Shown piece by piece: positions 18,218-27,642 of a stretch of 64,000 nt of DNA; position 1 is the first letter of the stretch, and each line of letters opens with the position of its first letter. Under the pieces are notes generated by a model. That model was not told the origin of the DNA. It was given only the letters and a program-made list of their open reading frames with translations, and made no database searches. Origin of the DNA: Pseudomonas asuensis (lineage in GTDB: Bacteria > Pseudomonadota > Gammaproteobacteria > Pseudomonadales > Pseudomonadaceae); the NCBI RefSeq assembly GCF_014646755.1, contig NZ_BMNW01000002.1, positions 1 through 64,000 of the forward strand, read 5' to 3'. The translations under genes and the position numbers were made by a program.

Positions 18218-18924
18218 CCCCTTCGAGCAACGAAAAAGGCATTCTGCGGTACAGCACGTTCAGCCGTTTGAACCATTGGGTCATCGCGATTACATTCGTA
18301 TGCCTAGTGCTCAGTGGGCTGGCGTTCTTTCATCCCTTCTTTTTTGACCTGACCGCCTTATTTGGCGGTCCGACAGTAACGCGCATGGTTCATCCCTTCA
18401 TTGGGGTGATCATGGCACTCTGTTTTGTGGTCATGGCTATACGCTTTTTCAAGGTCAACTTGTTCAAGCGTCATGACGTTGAATGGATGAAGCACATTGG
18501 TGATGTACTTAGTAACCGGGACGAGCTGGCGCCACCCATTGGCATTAACAATCCTGGCCAGAAACTGGTGTACTGGTTGATGGTTATGAGTGTGCCGCTG
18601 CTGCTGATTTCAGGCATAGTCATCTGGCGCCCTTATTTCGCAGAGTACTTCCCTCGTGAATGGCTGCGACTCTCCAGTCTGGTACACGCCTATGTCGCCT
18701 TTATCGCGATTATTACTCTGATCATCCATGTTTACTCGGCGATCTGGGTAAAAGGCTCTTTCCGGGCGATGACTCAGGGGCGCGTAAGCCGAGCCTGGGC
18801 CAAGCACCATCACCGTCTCTGGTACGACGATATTGTCGAACAAGAGCGTAAGGAAAAGGAAAGAACCGGCTCGCGCTCGGGTGCGGTCAATGAGCATCAT
18901 ATGCCAACGAAGGGGACGCCGTGA
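18214..18924 (+). CDS. fdnI: Formate dehydrogenase gamma (cytochrome b556) subunit
   Basis: A 236-aa integral membrane diheme cytochrome b that passes electrons to quinone. Four helices are visible (about 23-43, 64-82, 118-140, 160-180). Heme-ligand histidines are in HWVIAITF, the HPFIG segment and [15 protein letters not shown]. The length is about 20 aa longer than E. coli FdnI because of a charged C-terminal tail. It overlaps fdnH (ATGA) and fdhE (GTGA). Confidence 0.94.
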   Translation: MTPSSNEKGILRYSTFSRLNHWVIAITFVCLVLSGLAFFHPFFFDLTALFGGPTVTRMVHPFIGVIMALCFVVMAIRFFKVNLFKRHDVEWMKHIGDVLSNRDELAPPIGINNPGQKLVYWLMVMSVPLLLISGIVIWRPYFAEYFPREWLRLSSLVHAYVAFIAIITLIIHVYSAIWVKGSFRAMTQGRVSRAWAKHHHRLWYDDIVEQERKEKERTGSRSGAVNEHHMPTKGTP

Positions 18925-19859
18925 CAGCCACTGCCACTCACCAATATGGGACCTCGCCTACGGGGATCATGGATCCGGCGCCCGTTGTACTGCCTAAAAA
19001 GCAGGTATTTGCCATGCGGGCACGACGGCTCAAGGACCTTTCTAAGAAAGTCGAGCCGCTGAGCGGTTTCCTGGCATTCATGTCTCAGCTGGTCAAGGCG
19101 CAGGACATTGTTCTGAACGAGCATAACGCTAGCTGGCTGCCAGATTCGAGCGCTTTCGATCTGGCCCTCGAGCATGGCATGCCGCCGCTTGGAATCAATG
19201 CTTTGCGTCGTGACATTGACTGGCAGGCTGAGCTGAACGCATTGCTTGATACGCTTGAGCTCCACGTAGCCGATAAGCAGCGTGAGCTTTTAACTGCACT
19301 GCGTCAGCTGGACCATGAGACAAGGGAAGCACTGGCGGACGATATTCTGGATGGCCGTCCAGGCCCTGTAGAGCATCGTGCGTTGCTGCCTTTTATCTCT
19401 GCGGCATTGCAGATCGCCTGGGTTCGTCTCACGCAGTGTCTATCTTCACCGCCCAGACGGCCGGCCGGTAATGCACGAACGATTTGTCCATGCTGCGGGT
19501 CGGCTCCTGTCGCCAGTATCATTCATGCTGATCGAGACCGTAGTGGCGTACGCTATCTGCACTGTGGTCTGTGTTCGACTGAGTGGCATCTGGAACGTAG
19601 CAAGTGCAGCGTGTGCGGAGAAGGCCGTACGGTGAAATACCTGAGTCTCGAGGATGAGCAGGGTAAGGCACCTGTAGCCGCTCAGGCGGAAACGTGTAGC
19701 GATTGCAACAGCTATCTCAAGATTGTGACAAAAGAGTTCAATCTGGGCGCTGAACCAATGGCTGACGATTTAGCCAGTCTCATGCTGGATATGAAGCTTG
19801 CAGAAGAGGGCAAGTTTGATCGAAGTGGATTCAATCCGCTATTGATCGTGGGAGATTAA
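18921..19859 (+). CDS. fdhE: Formate dehydrogenase accessory protein FdhE
   Basis: A 312-aa cytoplasmic factor needed for maturation of the respiratory FDH, thought to act on the iron-sulfur/Tat-exported complex. The C-terminal half holds rubredoxin-like cysteine pairs: CPCCGS, HCGLC, CSVCGEG and CSDC. The start is GTG 18921, overlapping the fdnI stop. A strong terminator follows the stop at 19859, so selA, selB and selC are not in this operon. Confidence 0.93.
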   Translation: MTATATHQYGTSPTGIMDPAPVVLPKKQVFAMRARRLKDLSKKVEPLSGFLAFMSQLVKAQDIVLNEHNASWLPDSSAFDLALEHGMPPLGINALRRDIDWQAELNALLDTLELHVADKQRELLTALRQLDHETREALADDILDGRPGPVEHRALLPFISAALQIAWVRLTQCLSSPPRRPAGNARTICPCCGSAPVASIIHADRDRSGVRYLHCGLCSTEWHLERSKCSVCGEGRTVKYLSLEDEQGKAPVAAQAETCSDCNSYLKIVTKEFNLGAEPMADDLASLMLDMKLAEEGKFDRSGFNPLLIVGD

Positions 19860-19872
19860 AACCTCCTGCTGT

Positions 19873-19905
19873 AAAAAGGCCGGCTCTTAGCCGGCCTTTT
19901 TTATG
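19873..19905. terminator. Bidirectional terminator, fdhE / guaD
   Basis: A 13-bp perfect stem (19873-19885 with 19889-19901) has a CTT loop, A5 at the left and T6 at the right, and lies between the convergent fdhE and guaD stops. Confidence 0.92.
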
Positions 19906-19911
19906 GTGTCT

Positions 19912-21210
19912 TTAGCGCTGGTGCACTTTTACACCCATGGCATAGGTTTCTTTTACGGCCCGATCATCGCCCAGCATCATCAAGGCAAACAACTTTTCTT
20001 CCAGCGACTTAGCCTGCTTTAAGCGGTAGCTCAACAGAGGCGTCGCATGGTAGTCGAGTACCACAAAGTCCGCGTCGTTACCTTGGGCAAAGCTACCAAT
20101 CCGGTCTTCCAGGCGTAACGCTCGAGCACCGCCCAGTGTTGCCAAGTAGAATGCCTTGAACGGATGCAGCTTCTCACCTTGCAACTGCATGACCTTGTAA
20201 GCCTCGCTGGCGGTTTGCAGCATTGAAAAGCTTGTCCCGCCTCCAACATCTGTGCCCAGGCCTACATTTACTTTGTGCTCTTCCAATTGCGGTAGCTTAA
20301 AGAGGCCGCTACCCAGGAACAGGTTTGAAGTAGGGCAGAACGCTACGGCTGATCCGGCCTCACTCAGGCGGGCGCATTCGTCATCGCAGAGATGCACACC
20401 ATGTGCAAACACGGAGCGCTTACCAAGCAGCTGGTAATGGTCATACACATCCAGATAGCCGCTGCGCTCGGGAAACAGCGACTTCACCCACTCGATCTCC
20501 TTGAGGTTCTCCGAGAGGTGCGTGTGCATGTAGACGTCCGGGTATTCTTCAAGCAGTTTGCCAGCAAGCGTAAGCTGCTCCGGCGTGCTGGTTGGCGCAA
20601 AGCGTGGGGTAACGGCATAGTGCAAGCGGCCTTTGCCATGCCAGCGCTCGATCAGCTCCTTACTCTCGCTATAGCCAGACTCCGGCGTGTCCACCAGGAA
20701 ATCCGGTGCGTTTCGGTCCATCAGGACCTTACCGGCGATCATCCGCAGATTGAGCTTCTCGGCAGCCTCAAAGAAGGCATCTACGGATTGTTTGTGCACG
20801 GTGCCAAACACCAGTGCAGTCGTTGTCCCGTTGCGTAGCAGTTCTTTCAGGAAAATATCAGCGACTTCGGCTGCCTTGGCTGTATCGGCAAAGGCACCTT
20901 CGGCCGGGAACGTGTAATTGTTCAACCAGTCCAGTAGCTGCTCACCGTACGATGCAATGATTCCCGTCTGCGGATAATGAATATGGGTGTCAATAAAGCC
21001 TGGTGTAATCAGGGTGTCCGGGTATTCGATAACCTCAGTTCCTTCAGGCAGTACGGGCAGCAATGTGGCAGCATGTCCCATCCCTTCGATGCGACCATCA
21101 GTTACTACCAGCAGTCCGTCTTCAACGAACTCACAGGCAGCCTCAATGCCGACATCATTCGGGTCGGCGACGCAATGGAGCAGGGCGGCACGGTAGGCTT
21201 GAGTAGTCAT
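19912..21210 (-). CDS. guaD: Guanine deaminase
   Basis: GuaD deaminates guanine to xanthine and feeds the adjacent xanthine dehydrogenase. It is 432 aa and belongs to the amidohydrolase superfamily. Metal-binding motifs are DTHIHYPQTG near residue 74, HTHLSEN near 230, and GLGTDVGGG with a catalytic Asp near 315. The segment FCPTSNLFLGSGLF is typical of GuaD. A good ribosome binding site (AAGAAGG) precedes the ATG. It is the last gene of the xdhABC-guaD direction, with 111 nt separating it from xdhC. Confidence 0.95.
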   Translation of the reverse strand: MTTQAYRAALLHCVADPNDVGIEAACEFVEDGLLVVTDGRIEGMGHAATLLPVLPEGTEVIEYPDTLITPGFIDTHIHYPQTGIIASYGEQLLDWLNNYTFPAEGAFADTAKAAEVADIFLKELLRNGTTTALVFGTVHKQSVDAFFEAAEKLNLRMIAGKVLMDRNAPDFLVDTPESGYSESKELIERWHGKGRLHYAVTPRFAPTSTPEQLTLAGKLLEEYPDVYMHTHLSENLKEIEWVKSLFPERSGYLDVYDHYQLLGKRSVFAHGVHLCDDECARLSEAGSAVAFCPTSNLFLGSGLFKLPQLEEHKVNVGLGTDVGGGTSFSMLQTASEAYKVMQLQGEKLHPFKAFYLATLGGARALRLEDRIGSFAQGNDADFVVLDYHATPLLSYRLKQAKSLEEKLFALMMLGDDRAVKETYAMGVKVHQR

Positions 21211-21321
21211 ATCCCTTCTTAATCATCCAGTGGGTTAACAGTAGACAGGCCAAGCGCACAACAAACCGCGCACGATCAACCACTGCGACCAAGGTTGAAA
21301 ACTCAAACCCGCGCGACATTA

Positions 21322-22155
21322 TTAGAAATGGTTATGTGTCGGCTGAACGAGACGCAGTGGAGAGGCTTCTTCAAGCGTAGCCTGTGCGCTGTACGTTGCG
21401 ATGACTTCTCCCGCTACAGAGATCGCAATTTCAGCAGGAAGTTTACCTTTAATCTGAGGGATTCCCAGAGGGCAACGTACTTGAGCAATCTGTTCAGCCG
21501 TAAAACCCTTGGCCGCAAGGCGATGCTGAAACTTTGCCCACTTGGTTTTTGAGCCTATTAGCCCGTAGTAACCAAAATCGCCTCGGGCCAGGATGCGCTC
21601 GGTCAGTTCAAGGTCCAATGGATGATTATGGGTCATGACAATAAAGTAAGTACCGCTTGGCATGGTGTCCACCTCATCTAGAGGATCGTCTGTAACAACT
21701 TTGGTGACACCTGCCGGAAGGGTGTCTGGAAATTCTTCTGTGCGCGAGTCAATCCAGCGTATCTCGCACGGCAGGCTTGCCAGTAACGGCACCAGTGCTC
21801 GCGCTACATGGCCGGCACCAAACAGGGCGACGGGTACGTTGTGCTGGCCCATGGGCTCAAACAGCAATACCGTTGCACCCCCGCAGCACTGGCCTAGGCT
21901 TGCGCCAAGAGAAAATCGCTCAATGCGAGGTTGACGGGTTCCCTCCTTAAGCATCTGCCGTGCAATTGCAATAGCCTTGTATTCCAAGTGACCACCGCCA
22001 ATCGTCAGGCGCAGGCTCTCAGCGGTAACTATCATTTTGGTACCGGCATTGCGCGGTGTTGAACCTTTTTCTTCAACAATAGTGACCAGTACGCATGGGA
22101 TGCCTTGGGATTCGAAGGTGGCTAACTCGGCTAGCCAGCCTGTTACGTTCTTCAT
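21322..22155 (-). CDS. xdhC: Xanthine dehydrogenase accessory protein XdhC
   Basis: XdhC binds molybdenum cofactor and promotes its sulfuration and insertion into XdhB. It is 277 aa. The N-terminal domain shows VEEKGSTPRNAGTKMIV and GGGHLEYKAI, and a conserved CCGG motif lies near residue 90. The C-terminal half is Rossmann-like (LFGAGHVARALVPLL, near 110-125). It overlaps xdhB by ATGA at 22152-22155. Confidence 0.94.
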   Translation of the reverse strand: MKNVTGWLAELATFESQGIPCVLVTIVEEKGSTPRNAGTKMIVTAESLRLTIGGGHLEYKAIAIARQMLKEGTRQPRIERFSLGASLGQCCGGATVLLFEPMGQHNVPVALFGAGHVARALVPLLASLPCEIRWIDSRTEEFPDTLPAGVTKVVTDDPLDEVDTMPSGTYFIVMTHNHPLDLELTERILARGDFGYYGLIGSKTKWAKFQHRLAAKGFTAEQIAQVRCPLGIPQIKGKLPAEIAISVAGEVIATYSAQATLEEASPLRLVQPTHNHF

Positions 22156-24557
22156 GCGTTTACCTGCTCAGTAGCGGCGTCTGCTCTTGCGCAAGCCTGG
22201 GTCTGCTTTAGACGCTTCATCTGTTCTACACCCCAGAGTACCCGTTCGGGTGTAGCAGGAGCATCAATATCAGGATGAAACCGGTAATCCGCTACGCTGG
22301 CAACAGCATCTTTTAATGCACACCAGACGGCAATCCCCAGCATAAAGGGCGGCTCGCCTACCGCTTTGGAATGGAAGACGGTGGCTTCCGGGTTCTTTCG
22401 GTTTTCTACCAGTTTGACGCGGAAATCAGACGGTATATCAGTGATGGCGGGAATCTTGTAGGTAGAGGGCCCATGGGTCAGGAGCTTGCCCTGATTATTC
22501 CAGACGAGTTCCTCCGTAGTCAGCCAACCCATACCTTGAACGAAGCCGCCTTCTACCTGACCGATATCAATGGCTGGGTTCAGCGAGGCGCCTACATCGT
22601 GCAGGATATCCGTACGCAACACTCGGTATTCGCCTGTCAGCGTATCGATGATCACTTCTGAGCAGGCGGCACCAAACGCGAAATAGTAGAACGGCCTTCC
22701 ACGCGCCTGTTCGCGATCGTAGAAAATCTTGGGTGTTCGATAATAACCTGTGCTGGAAAGAGAGACTTGGCCAATATAGGCCATGCGGATCAATTCCTCG
22801 AAGGGCAACAGATGCTCGCGTACACGTACATAACCATTGCTGAAGTCAACGTCTTCTTCACTAACGTCAAAATGGCGGGTTGCAAAATCAATAAGCCGTT
22901 GCCGAAGGGTAAGCGCTGCGTTTTGGGCTGCCTTGCCGTTCAGGTCAGCTCCGCTTGAGGCGGCAGTAGGCGACGTATTGGGCACCTTGTCTGTGTTGGT
23001 CGCTGTAATCTGGATGCGCTCGACCTCCACCTGGAAGACTTCAGCGACAATCTGGGCAACCTTGGTGTTGAGCCCTTGGCCCATCTCGGTGCCACCATGG
23101 TTCAGATGAATACTGCCATCGGTATAGATGTTGATTAGTGCGCCGCCTTGATTCAAGAATGAGGAGGTAAAGGAAATACCAAACTTGACTGGCGTAAGCG
23201 CCAATCCTTTCTTCAGCACAGGACTGGCTCGATTAAAGGCAGTAATTTCAGCACGGCGCCTGACATAGTCACTGCTTTGGGTGAGTTCGGCGGTCATCTC
23301 ATGGAGCAGGTTATCTTCCACCGTCTGGTGATAGTGGGTGACATTGCGCTCGGCCTTGCCGTAATAGTTCAGAGTACGAATTGCCAGCGGGTCCTTACCC
23401 AGGTAGCGGGCAATATGGTCCATGACGTTTTCGATGGCGAGCATTCCCTGTGGGCCACCAAAGCCTCTGTAGGCGGTATTCGATGCCAAATGCGTCTTGC
23501 AACGATGTCCCTTGATCAACGCATTGCCTAGAAAGTAGGCGTTATCAGCGTGAAACATAGCCCGGTCAATAATGGCATTGGACAGATCAGGTGAATAGCC
23601 GCAATTTCCTGCCAGGTCCATATCCAGACCGAGCAACTGGCCTCTGTCATCGAACCCTACGTCGTAGCGAATATAGAAGGGGTGCCGCTTGCCGGTCATG
23701 AGCATATCCTCGGTACGAGGAAGGCGCATTTTCGTCGGTCGGCCTGTTAAATGCGCAATGACTGCACATAACGCTGCAGGCATACCTGCCTGACTTTCCT
23801 TGCCGCCAAATCCGCCCCCCATGCGGCGCATGTCCACGGTGACTTTATTCATCGATACGCCCAACACTTCGGCAACCTGCTTTTGCACTTCGGTAGGATT
23901 CTGCGTCGAGGAATACACCAGCATGCCACCGTCTTCGGTCGGCATGACTGAGGCAACCTGGGTCTCCAGGTAAAAATGCTCCTGCCCCCCAATACGTAGC
24001 TCCCCTTGGAGGCGGTGTGGGGCAGCATTCAATGCAGCAGCGGCGTCACCGATTACATGCTGATGGCTGGGCGAGATGAAATGTTCATGGGCTAATGCTT
24101 CTTCTACGTCAAGGATAGGCTGGAGTTCTTCATATTCGATAATGGCAGCTTCAGCGCCACGCCGCGCCGTATCGAGATCACACGCGGCCACTGCAATCAC
24201 AGGTTGACCTAGATACTGAACAACGTCATCCGCAAGCAGCGGATCACCCGGAAGTACCGCGCCGATATCCAGCTGACCGGGCACATCCTTGGCCGTGATA
24301 GCCAATATCACGCCTGGAATCGCATAGCAGGGCGTTAAATCAATACGGATCAGCTTGGCGTGGGCCCGCTCTGACATGCGTGCATAGACATGGAGCTGAT
24401 TGGGAAACTCGAGACGGTCGTCCACATAAAGTGCCTCACCGCTGACATGCTTATCGGCACTTTCATGCTTGAGCGACGTTCCTACCCCAGTATGCAGGCC
24501 GGCTGCGAAGAATTCGGCCATCTCGGCTTGAGTGCGTGCAGGACGATGATTAGACAT
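22152..24557 (-). CDS. xdhB: Xanthine dehydrogenase molybdopterin-binding subunit
   Basis: The catalytic large subunit, 801 aa, binds the Mo-cofactor and hydroxylates hypoxanthine and xanthine to urate. Recognisable motifs are GGFGGKESQ near residue 255, the TAYRGFGGPQGM segment (substrate Arg) near 360, GGTEMGQGLNTK near 495, and KAVGEPPFMLG with the catalytic Glu near 740. The start is ATG 24557, which overlaps the xdhA stop by 8 nt; the in-frame TTG further upstream is not supported. It overlaps xdhC at its 3' end. Confidence 0.95.
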   Translation of the reverse strand: MSNHRPARTQAEMAEFFAAGLHTGVGTSLKHESADKHVSGEALYVDDRLEFPNQLHVYARMSERAHAKLIRIDLTPCYAIPGVILAITAKDVPGQLDIGAVLPGDPLLADDVVQYLGQPVIAVAACDLDTARRGAEAAIIEYEELQPILDVEEALAHEHFISPSHQHVIGDAAAALNAAPHRLQGELRIGGQEHFYLETQVASVMPTEDGGMLVYSSTQNPTEVQKQVAEVLGVSMNKVTVDMRRMGGGFGGKESQAGMPAALCAVIAHLTGRPTKMRLPRTEDMLMTGKRHPFYIRYDVGFDDRGQLLGLDMDLAGNCGYSPDLSNAIIDRAMFHADNAYFLGNALIKGHRCKTHLASNTAYRGFGGPQGMLAIENVMDHIARYLGKDPLAIRTLNYYGKAERNVTHYHQTVEDNLLHEMTAELTQSSDYVRRRAEITAFNRASPVLKKGLALTPVKFGISFTSSFLNQGGALINIYTDGSIHLNHGGTEMGQGLNTKVAQIVAEVFQVEVERIQITATNTDKVPNTSPTAASSGADLNGKAAQNAALTLRQRLIDFATRHFDVSEEDVDFSNGYVRVREHLLPFEELIRMAYIGQVSLSSTGYYRTPKIFYDREQARGRPFYYFAFGAACSEVIIDTLTGEYRVLRTDILHDVGASLNPAIDIGQVEGGFVQGMGWLTTEELVWNNQGKLLTHGPSTYKIPAITDIPSDFRVKLVENRKNPEATVFHSKAVGEPPFMLGIAVWCALKDAVASVADYRFHPDIDAPATPERVLWGVEQMKRLKQTQACARADAATEQVNA

Positions 24558-25998
24558 AGGCAGCCACCCGTGTATCAATTGCAGGTGAGGTTGTCTCCAG
24601 AAAGCATCTTCTTAATAGATTTCGAGCTGTTAGCAGGCGATATTCACGGCTGGCGCGAAAATCAGTCAGCGGCGCGAAATCCTGCGCCAAGGCTTCAACT
24701 GCTTGTTCAAGCGTAGCTTGGTTCCACGTCTTATGGCGTAAGGCCTGTTCACAGGCCAAAGCGCGTTTGGGAATTGCTGCCATACCGCCGTAAGCAATTT
24801 TGACCTCGGTAATGCGCTCTTCCTGAACATGAAGGTTAAACGCAGCACACACCGCAGAAATATCATCGTCCAAACGCTTTGATACTTTGTAGGCTTTAAA
24901 TAACTGGCCTGGTTGTGCCCGAGGCACGATGATCTTTTCAATGAATTCGGATGGCTGACGCGCAGTGACTCGGTAATCCAGAAAATAGTCTTCTAGAGCA
25001 ATTTGGCGCGTTGTATTACCTTTACGGAGCTGCACGTGGGCACCTAACGCCAGAAGCAGGGGCGGCATGTCCCCAATCGGCGAGGCATTACCGATATTGC
25101 CTCCAAATGTTCCCTGATTACGAATCTGCAAGGAGGCGAAGCGGTGAAGCAGGCCGCCAAAGTCTGGGTATTCGGCCGCAAGTATCGGAGCGCAATCCGA
25201 GATTGGCGTCGCGGCGCCAATTTCCAACTGGGCATTGACAATCGCAATACCCTTCAATTCGCTAACATGGCCAAGATAAATCATTACCGGCAGGACTCGA
25301 TGCGCCTGGGTTACCTCCAGCGCCAAATCAGTACCGCCAGCCAGCAAGCGTGCCTCGGGATGAGATAAATAAAGATCAGCCAACTCTGCAACGGTGATTG
25401 GGTTGAAGCTCTTACGACCATCATGACTCAGTTCGGCGGTCACCTCGGGCTTGATAGCTCTGAGCCTCGCTAGCGTTTCCGCTTCTCTCTCATCGAACTG
25501 ATCGACTGTCCTGTTGGTGCAAGCCTTTTCAGCGGCGTCCAGGATCGGGCGATATCCTGTGCACCGACACAGATTGCCTGCCAGTGCTTCCTGGGTTTTG
25601 GCAAGACAGGGTTCAATCGTGTTTTTTTGCAAGGCGAACAGCGACATAACAAATCCCGGCGTGCAGTATCCACACTGAGAGCCATGACAATCAACCATGG
25701 CCTGCTGGACCGGGTGTAGCGCTTGCTGTTTGAGGTCTTCAACTGTAATGAGTTGCTTGCCGTTGAGGGTTGCCATAAAGGTCAGGCAGGCGTTGACTGT
25801 ATGGTAACGCAGGGCATCACCATTGGGGCCCGTGTATGGCTCTGCAATTACAACCGTACAGGCGCCACAATCGCCTGAGGCACAGCCTTCTTTTGTTCCG
25901 GTCCGGCGTAGATGCTCACGCAGATAATTGAGCACTGTAAGGTTAGGATCGAGCCGCTCTTCAACGCGCAACTCACGATTCAGTAGGAATCTGATCAT
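24550..25998 (-). CDS. xdhA: Xanthine dehydrogenase iron-sulfur / FAD subunit
   Basis: A 482-aa subunit with two [2Fe-2S] clusters followed by a FAD domain. The N-terminal ferredoxin-type cluster uses C-x4-C-G-x-C (CASGDCGAC), and the second uses CGYCTPGF and CRCTGY. The FAD domain includes LLAGGTDLALEV near residue 220 and the FGGNIGNASPIGD region. The start is ATG 25998 with TGGAGAAG just upstream. First gene of xdhA-xdhB-xdhC, coupled by overlaps. Confidence 0.95.
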   Translation of the reverse strand: MIRFLLNRELRVEERLDPNLTVLNYLREHLRRTGTKEGCASGDCGACTVVIAEPYTGPNGDALRYHTVNACLTFMATLNGKQLITVEDLKQQALHPVQQAMVDCHGSQCGYCTPGFVMSLFALQKNTIEPCLAKTQEALAGNLCRCTGYRPILDAAEKACTNRTVDQFDEREAETLARLRAIKPEVTAELSHDGRKSFNPITVAELADLYLSHPEARLLAGGTDLALEVTQAHRVLPVMIYLGHVSELKGIAIVNAQLEIGAATPISDCAPILAAEYPDFGGLLHRFASLQIRNQGTFGGNIGNASPIGDMPPLLLALGAHVQLRKGNTTRQIALEDYFLDYRVTARQPSEFIEKIIVPRAQPGQLFKAYKVSKRLDDDISAVCAAFNLHVQEERITEVKIAYGGMAAIPKRALACEQALRHKTWNQATLEQAVEALAQDFAPLTDFRASREYRLLTARNLLRRCFLETTSPAIDTRVAAYV

Positions 25999-26244
25999 GC
26001 GGCTTCTCCAAAGCACCGTGCTTGAGCGGATAATTGATAAAAGCTGACTAAAGGGTCAACTATTGAAGTCGCATCTGGCGTTTGCCTGTCGCGTTTAGAA
26101 CAGCCAGCAGATGACGCAGGTACTCAGGAGGATGACCACGCTAGACGCTGTGTGCTCAATGAACAGTACGATGAGTATAGTCAGCCCCTCACGAAATCTT
26201 TCGATTATCGGAGGGCGCGCAGTAGAGAGTTGTTGACCGTGCCG
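25999..26244. promoter_or_regulatory. Upstream region of xdhABC
   Basis: This 246-base gap between xdhA and the DUF1272 gene, both on the minus strand, should hold the xdh promoter. I see no clear palindrome or terminator in it. Confidence 0.4.
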
Positions 26245-26478
26245 CTATAGGCAGGGTTTATATTTTCTGATTAAGCTGCCAGGAAAGTGTGCAAGCTTTT
26301 GTGTAGGCCGAGTCGGCCTCTTGACCAGTTCGCCTTCACAATTAGGGCAGCGGCCATGCAGGGTATCTTCAGCGCACACTTGGCAGAACGTGCACTCGAA
26401 AGAACAAATGAACGCTTCGGTTGTATCGGCCGGAAGGTCTCGATCACAGCATTCACAGTTAGGGCGTAACTCAAGCAT
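26245..26478 (-). CDS. DUF1272 small zinc-ribbon-like protein
   Basis: A 77-aa protein of the DUF1272 family (from memory of the family signature). It begins MLELRPNCECCDRDLP and carries four cysteine clusters (CECC, C-x3-C-x2-C, CAED, CPNCEGEL), which suggests zinc binding. Function is not established. The start at 26478 overlaps the glxA-like regulator stop by 8 nt, so the two are probably cotranslated. A much longer in-frame upstream extension runs through that regulator and is rejected. Confidence 0.82.
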   Translation of the reverse strand: MLELRPNCECCDRDLPADTTEAFICSFECTFCQVCAEDTLHGRCPNCEGELVKRPTRPTQKLAHFPGSLIRKYKPCL

Positions 26479-27490
26479 GTTGAAGTCCTCTTGTGGGTTC
26501 ACCGAACCGGGCGCTGTGGGCTTGTGGGCTAACTGACAAGTGTTTTTGAAACGTTCGGCGAAGGTTTTCTGGATGACCAAACCCGCAAAGCCGAGCAACA
26601 GTACTGATTGAAGCTTGTGCGTCGTGCAGAAGTGCTCTGGCAACCTCCAGGCGAACCTGTTCTATATAACGGCCAGGGGTTACGCCCAGCTCCCTGAGAA
26701 ACGCACGCGACAAGGTGCGAGGGGTCATGTTGATTCGCTCTGCCAGACGCTCTATCGAGAGGTCTTCACTCAGGTGTCCTGGTATCCAGTCCAATAATGC
26801 AGCCAGGCGAGGGGTCCGGCTGGGCTCCGGTGAAAGGCAAGTGCTGAACTGCGCCTGACCACCGGGGCGGCGTAAAAACATGACCAGACGACGCGCTACG
26901 CTTAATGCCATGGGGCGACCCAGATCTGCCTCGACCAAGGCTAGCGCCAGGTCAATACCCGCTGTAACACCTGCTGATGTAAAGATATCGGCATAACCAT
27001 TCTGTCCAGTAGGGTCATAGGTGTGCAGACGGTCACCCTCGACTTCTATGAACGCATGGCGCTGTAAAGCGTCCAGATCAGCCCAATGCGTTGTTGCACG
27101 CCGACCATTGAGCAGGCCTGCCTCAGCCAGAACCAGTGCGCCGGAGCATACGGAGCCCAAACGGCGCAGGAGAGGCTGGCCTTTCCGCAACCAATCCAGC
27201 AGCTCGATATGACCACATTGCGCCTCGACACCAGCACCGCCAGGAATCAGCAGGGTATCAAGCTGTTCGACAGGCGTATCTCGCCAGGACTGGTCCGCCA
27301 CGATCTGAATGCCCGATGAGGTCATGACCGGGCCAGGACGATCTGCCAACAAGCACACGCTGTAAGCGGGCATGAGCCCCTGACGTTGGCGCTCGACGTT
27401 CGCTGAGGCAAAGACTTGAAGTGGGCCAGTGATATCTAGGCTCATCACATCAGGGTAGAGAAGGCTTGCAATTACACGGACGGTGTTCAT
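26471..27490 (-). CDS. GlxA-type AraC-family regulator with DJ-1/PfpI domain
   Basis: A 339-aa transcriptional regulator. Residues about 5-175 form a DJ-1/PfpI class I glutamine-amidotransferase-like sensor (LLIPGGAGVE, and the SVCSGALVLAEAGLL nucleophile-elbow-like Cys). The C-terminal 100 residues are an AraC DNA-binding domain with two helix-turn-helices (DLSIERLAERINMTPRTLSR and ISTVARLCGFGHPENLRRTF). The start is ATG 27490; a GTG three codons earlier is possible. It is divergent from scpB. The target is unknown; it is cotranscribed with the DUF1272 gene. Confidence 0.88.
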   Translation of the reverse strand: MNTVRVIASLLYPDVMSLDITGPLQVFASANVERQRQGLMPAYSVCLLADRPGPVMTSSGIQIVADQSWRDTPVEQLDTLLIPGGAGVEAQCGHIELLDWLRKGQPLLRRLGSVCSGALVLAEAGLLNGRRATTHWADLDALQRHAFIEVEGDRLHTYDPTGQNGYADIFTSAGVTAGIDLALALVEADLGRPMALSVARRLVMFLRRPGGQAQFSTCLSPEPSRTPRLAALLDWIPGHLSEDLSIERLAERINMTPRTLSRAFLRELGVTPGRYIEQVRLEVARALLHDAQASISTVARLCGFGHPENLRRTFQKHLSVSPQAHSARFGEPTRGLQHA

Positions 27491-27642
27491 GGCAGACACT
27501 CAGGATAACTCCATCAAGTGTGCTGGGCGTGACCTATGTCTGCAATGACAATAAGCCCACAGATAAGGACACCTTAGCGAAGTCATCGGAATTTCGTCAC
27601 GATGGCTTCTGCTCCGGCAGTAACCTCTTTAAGATGCGCGCC

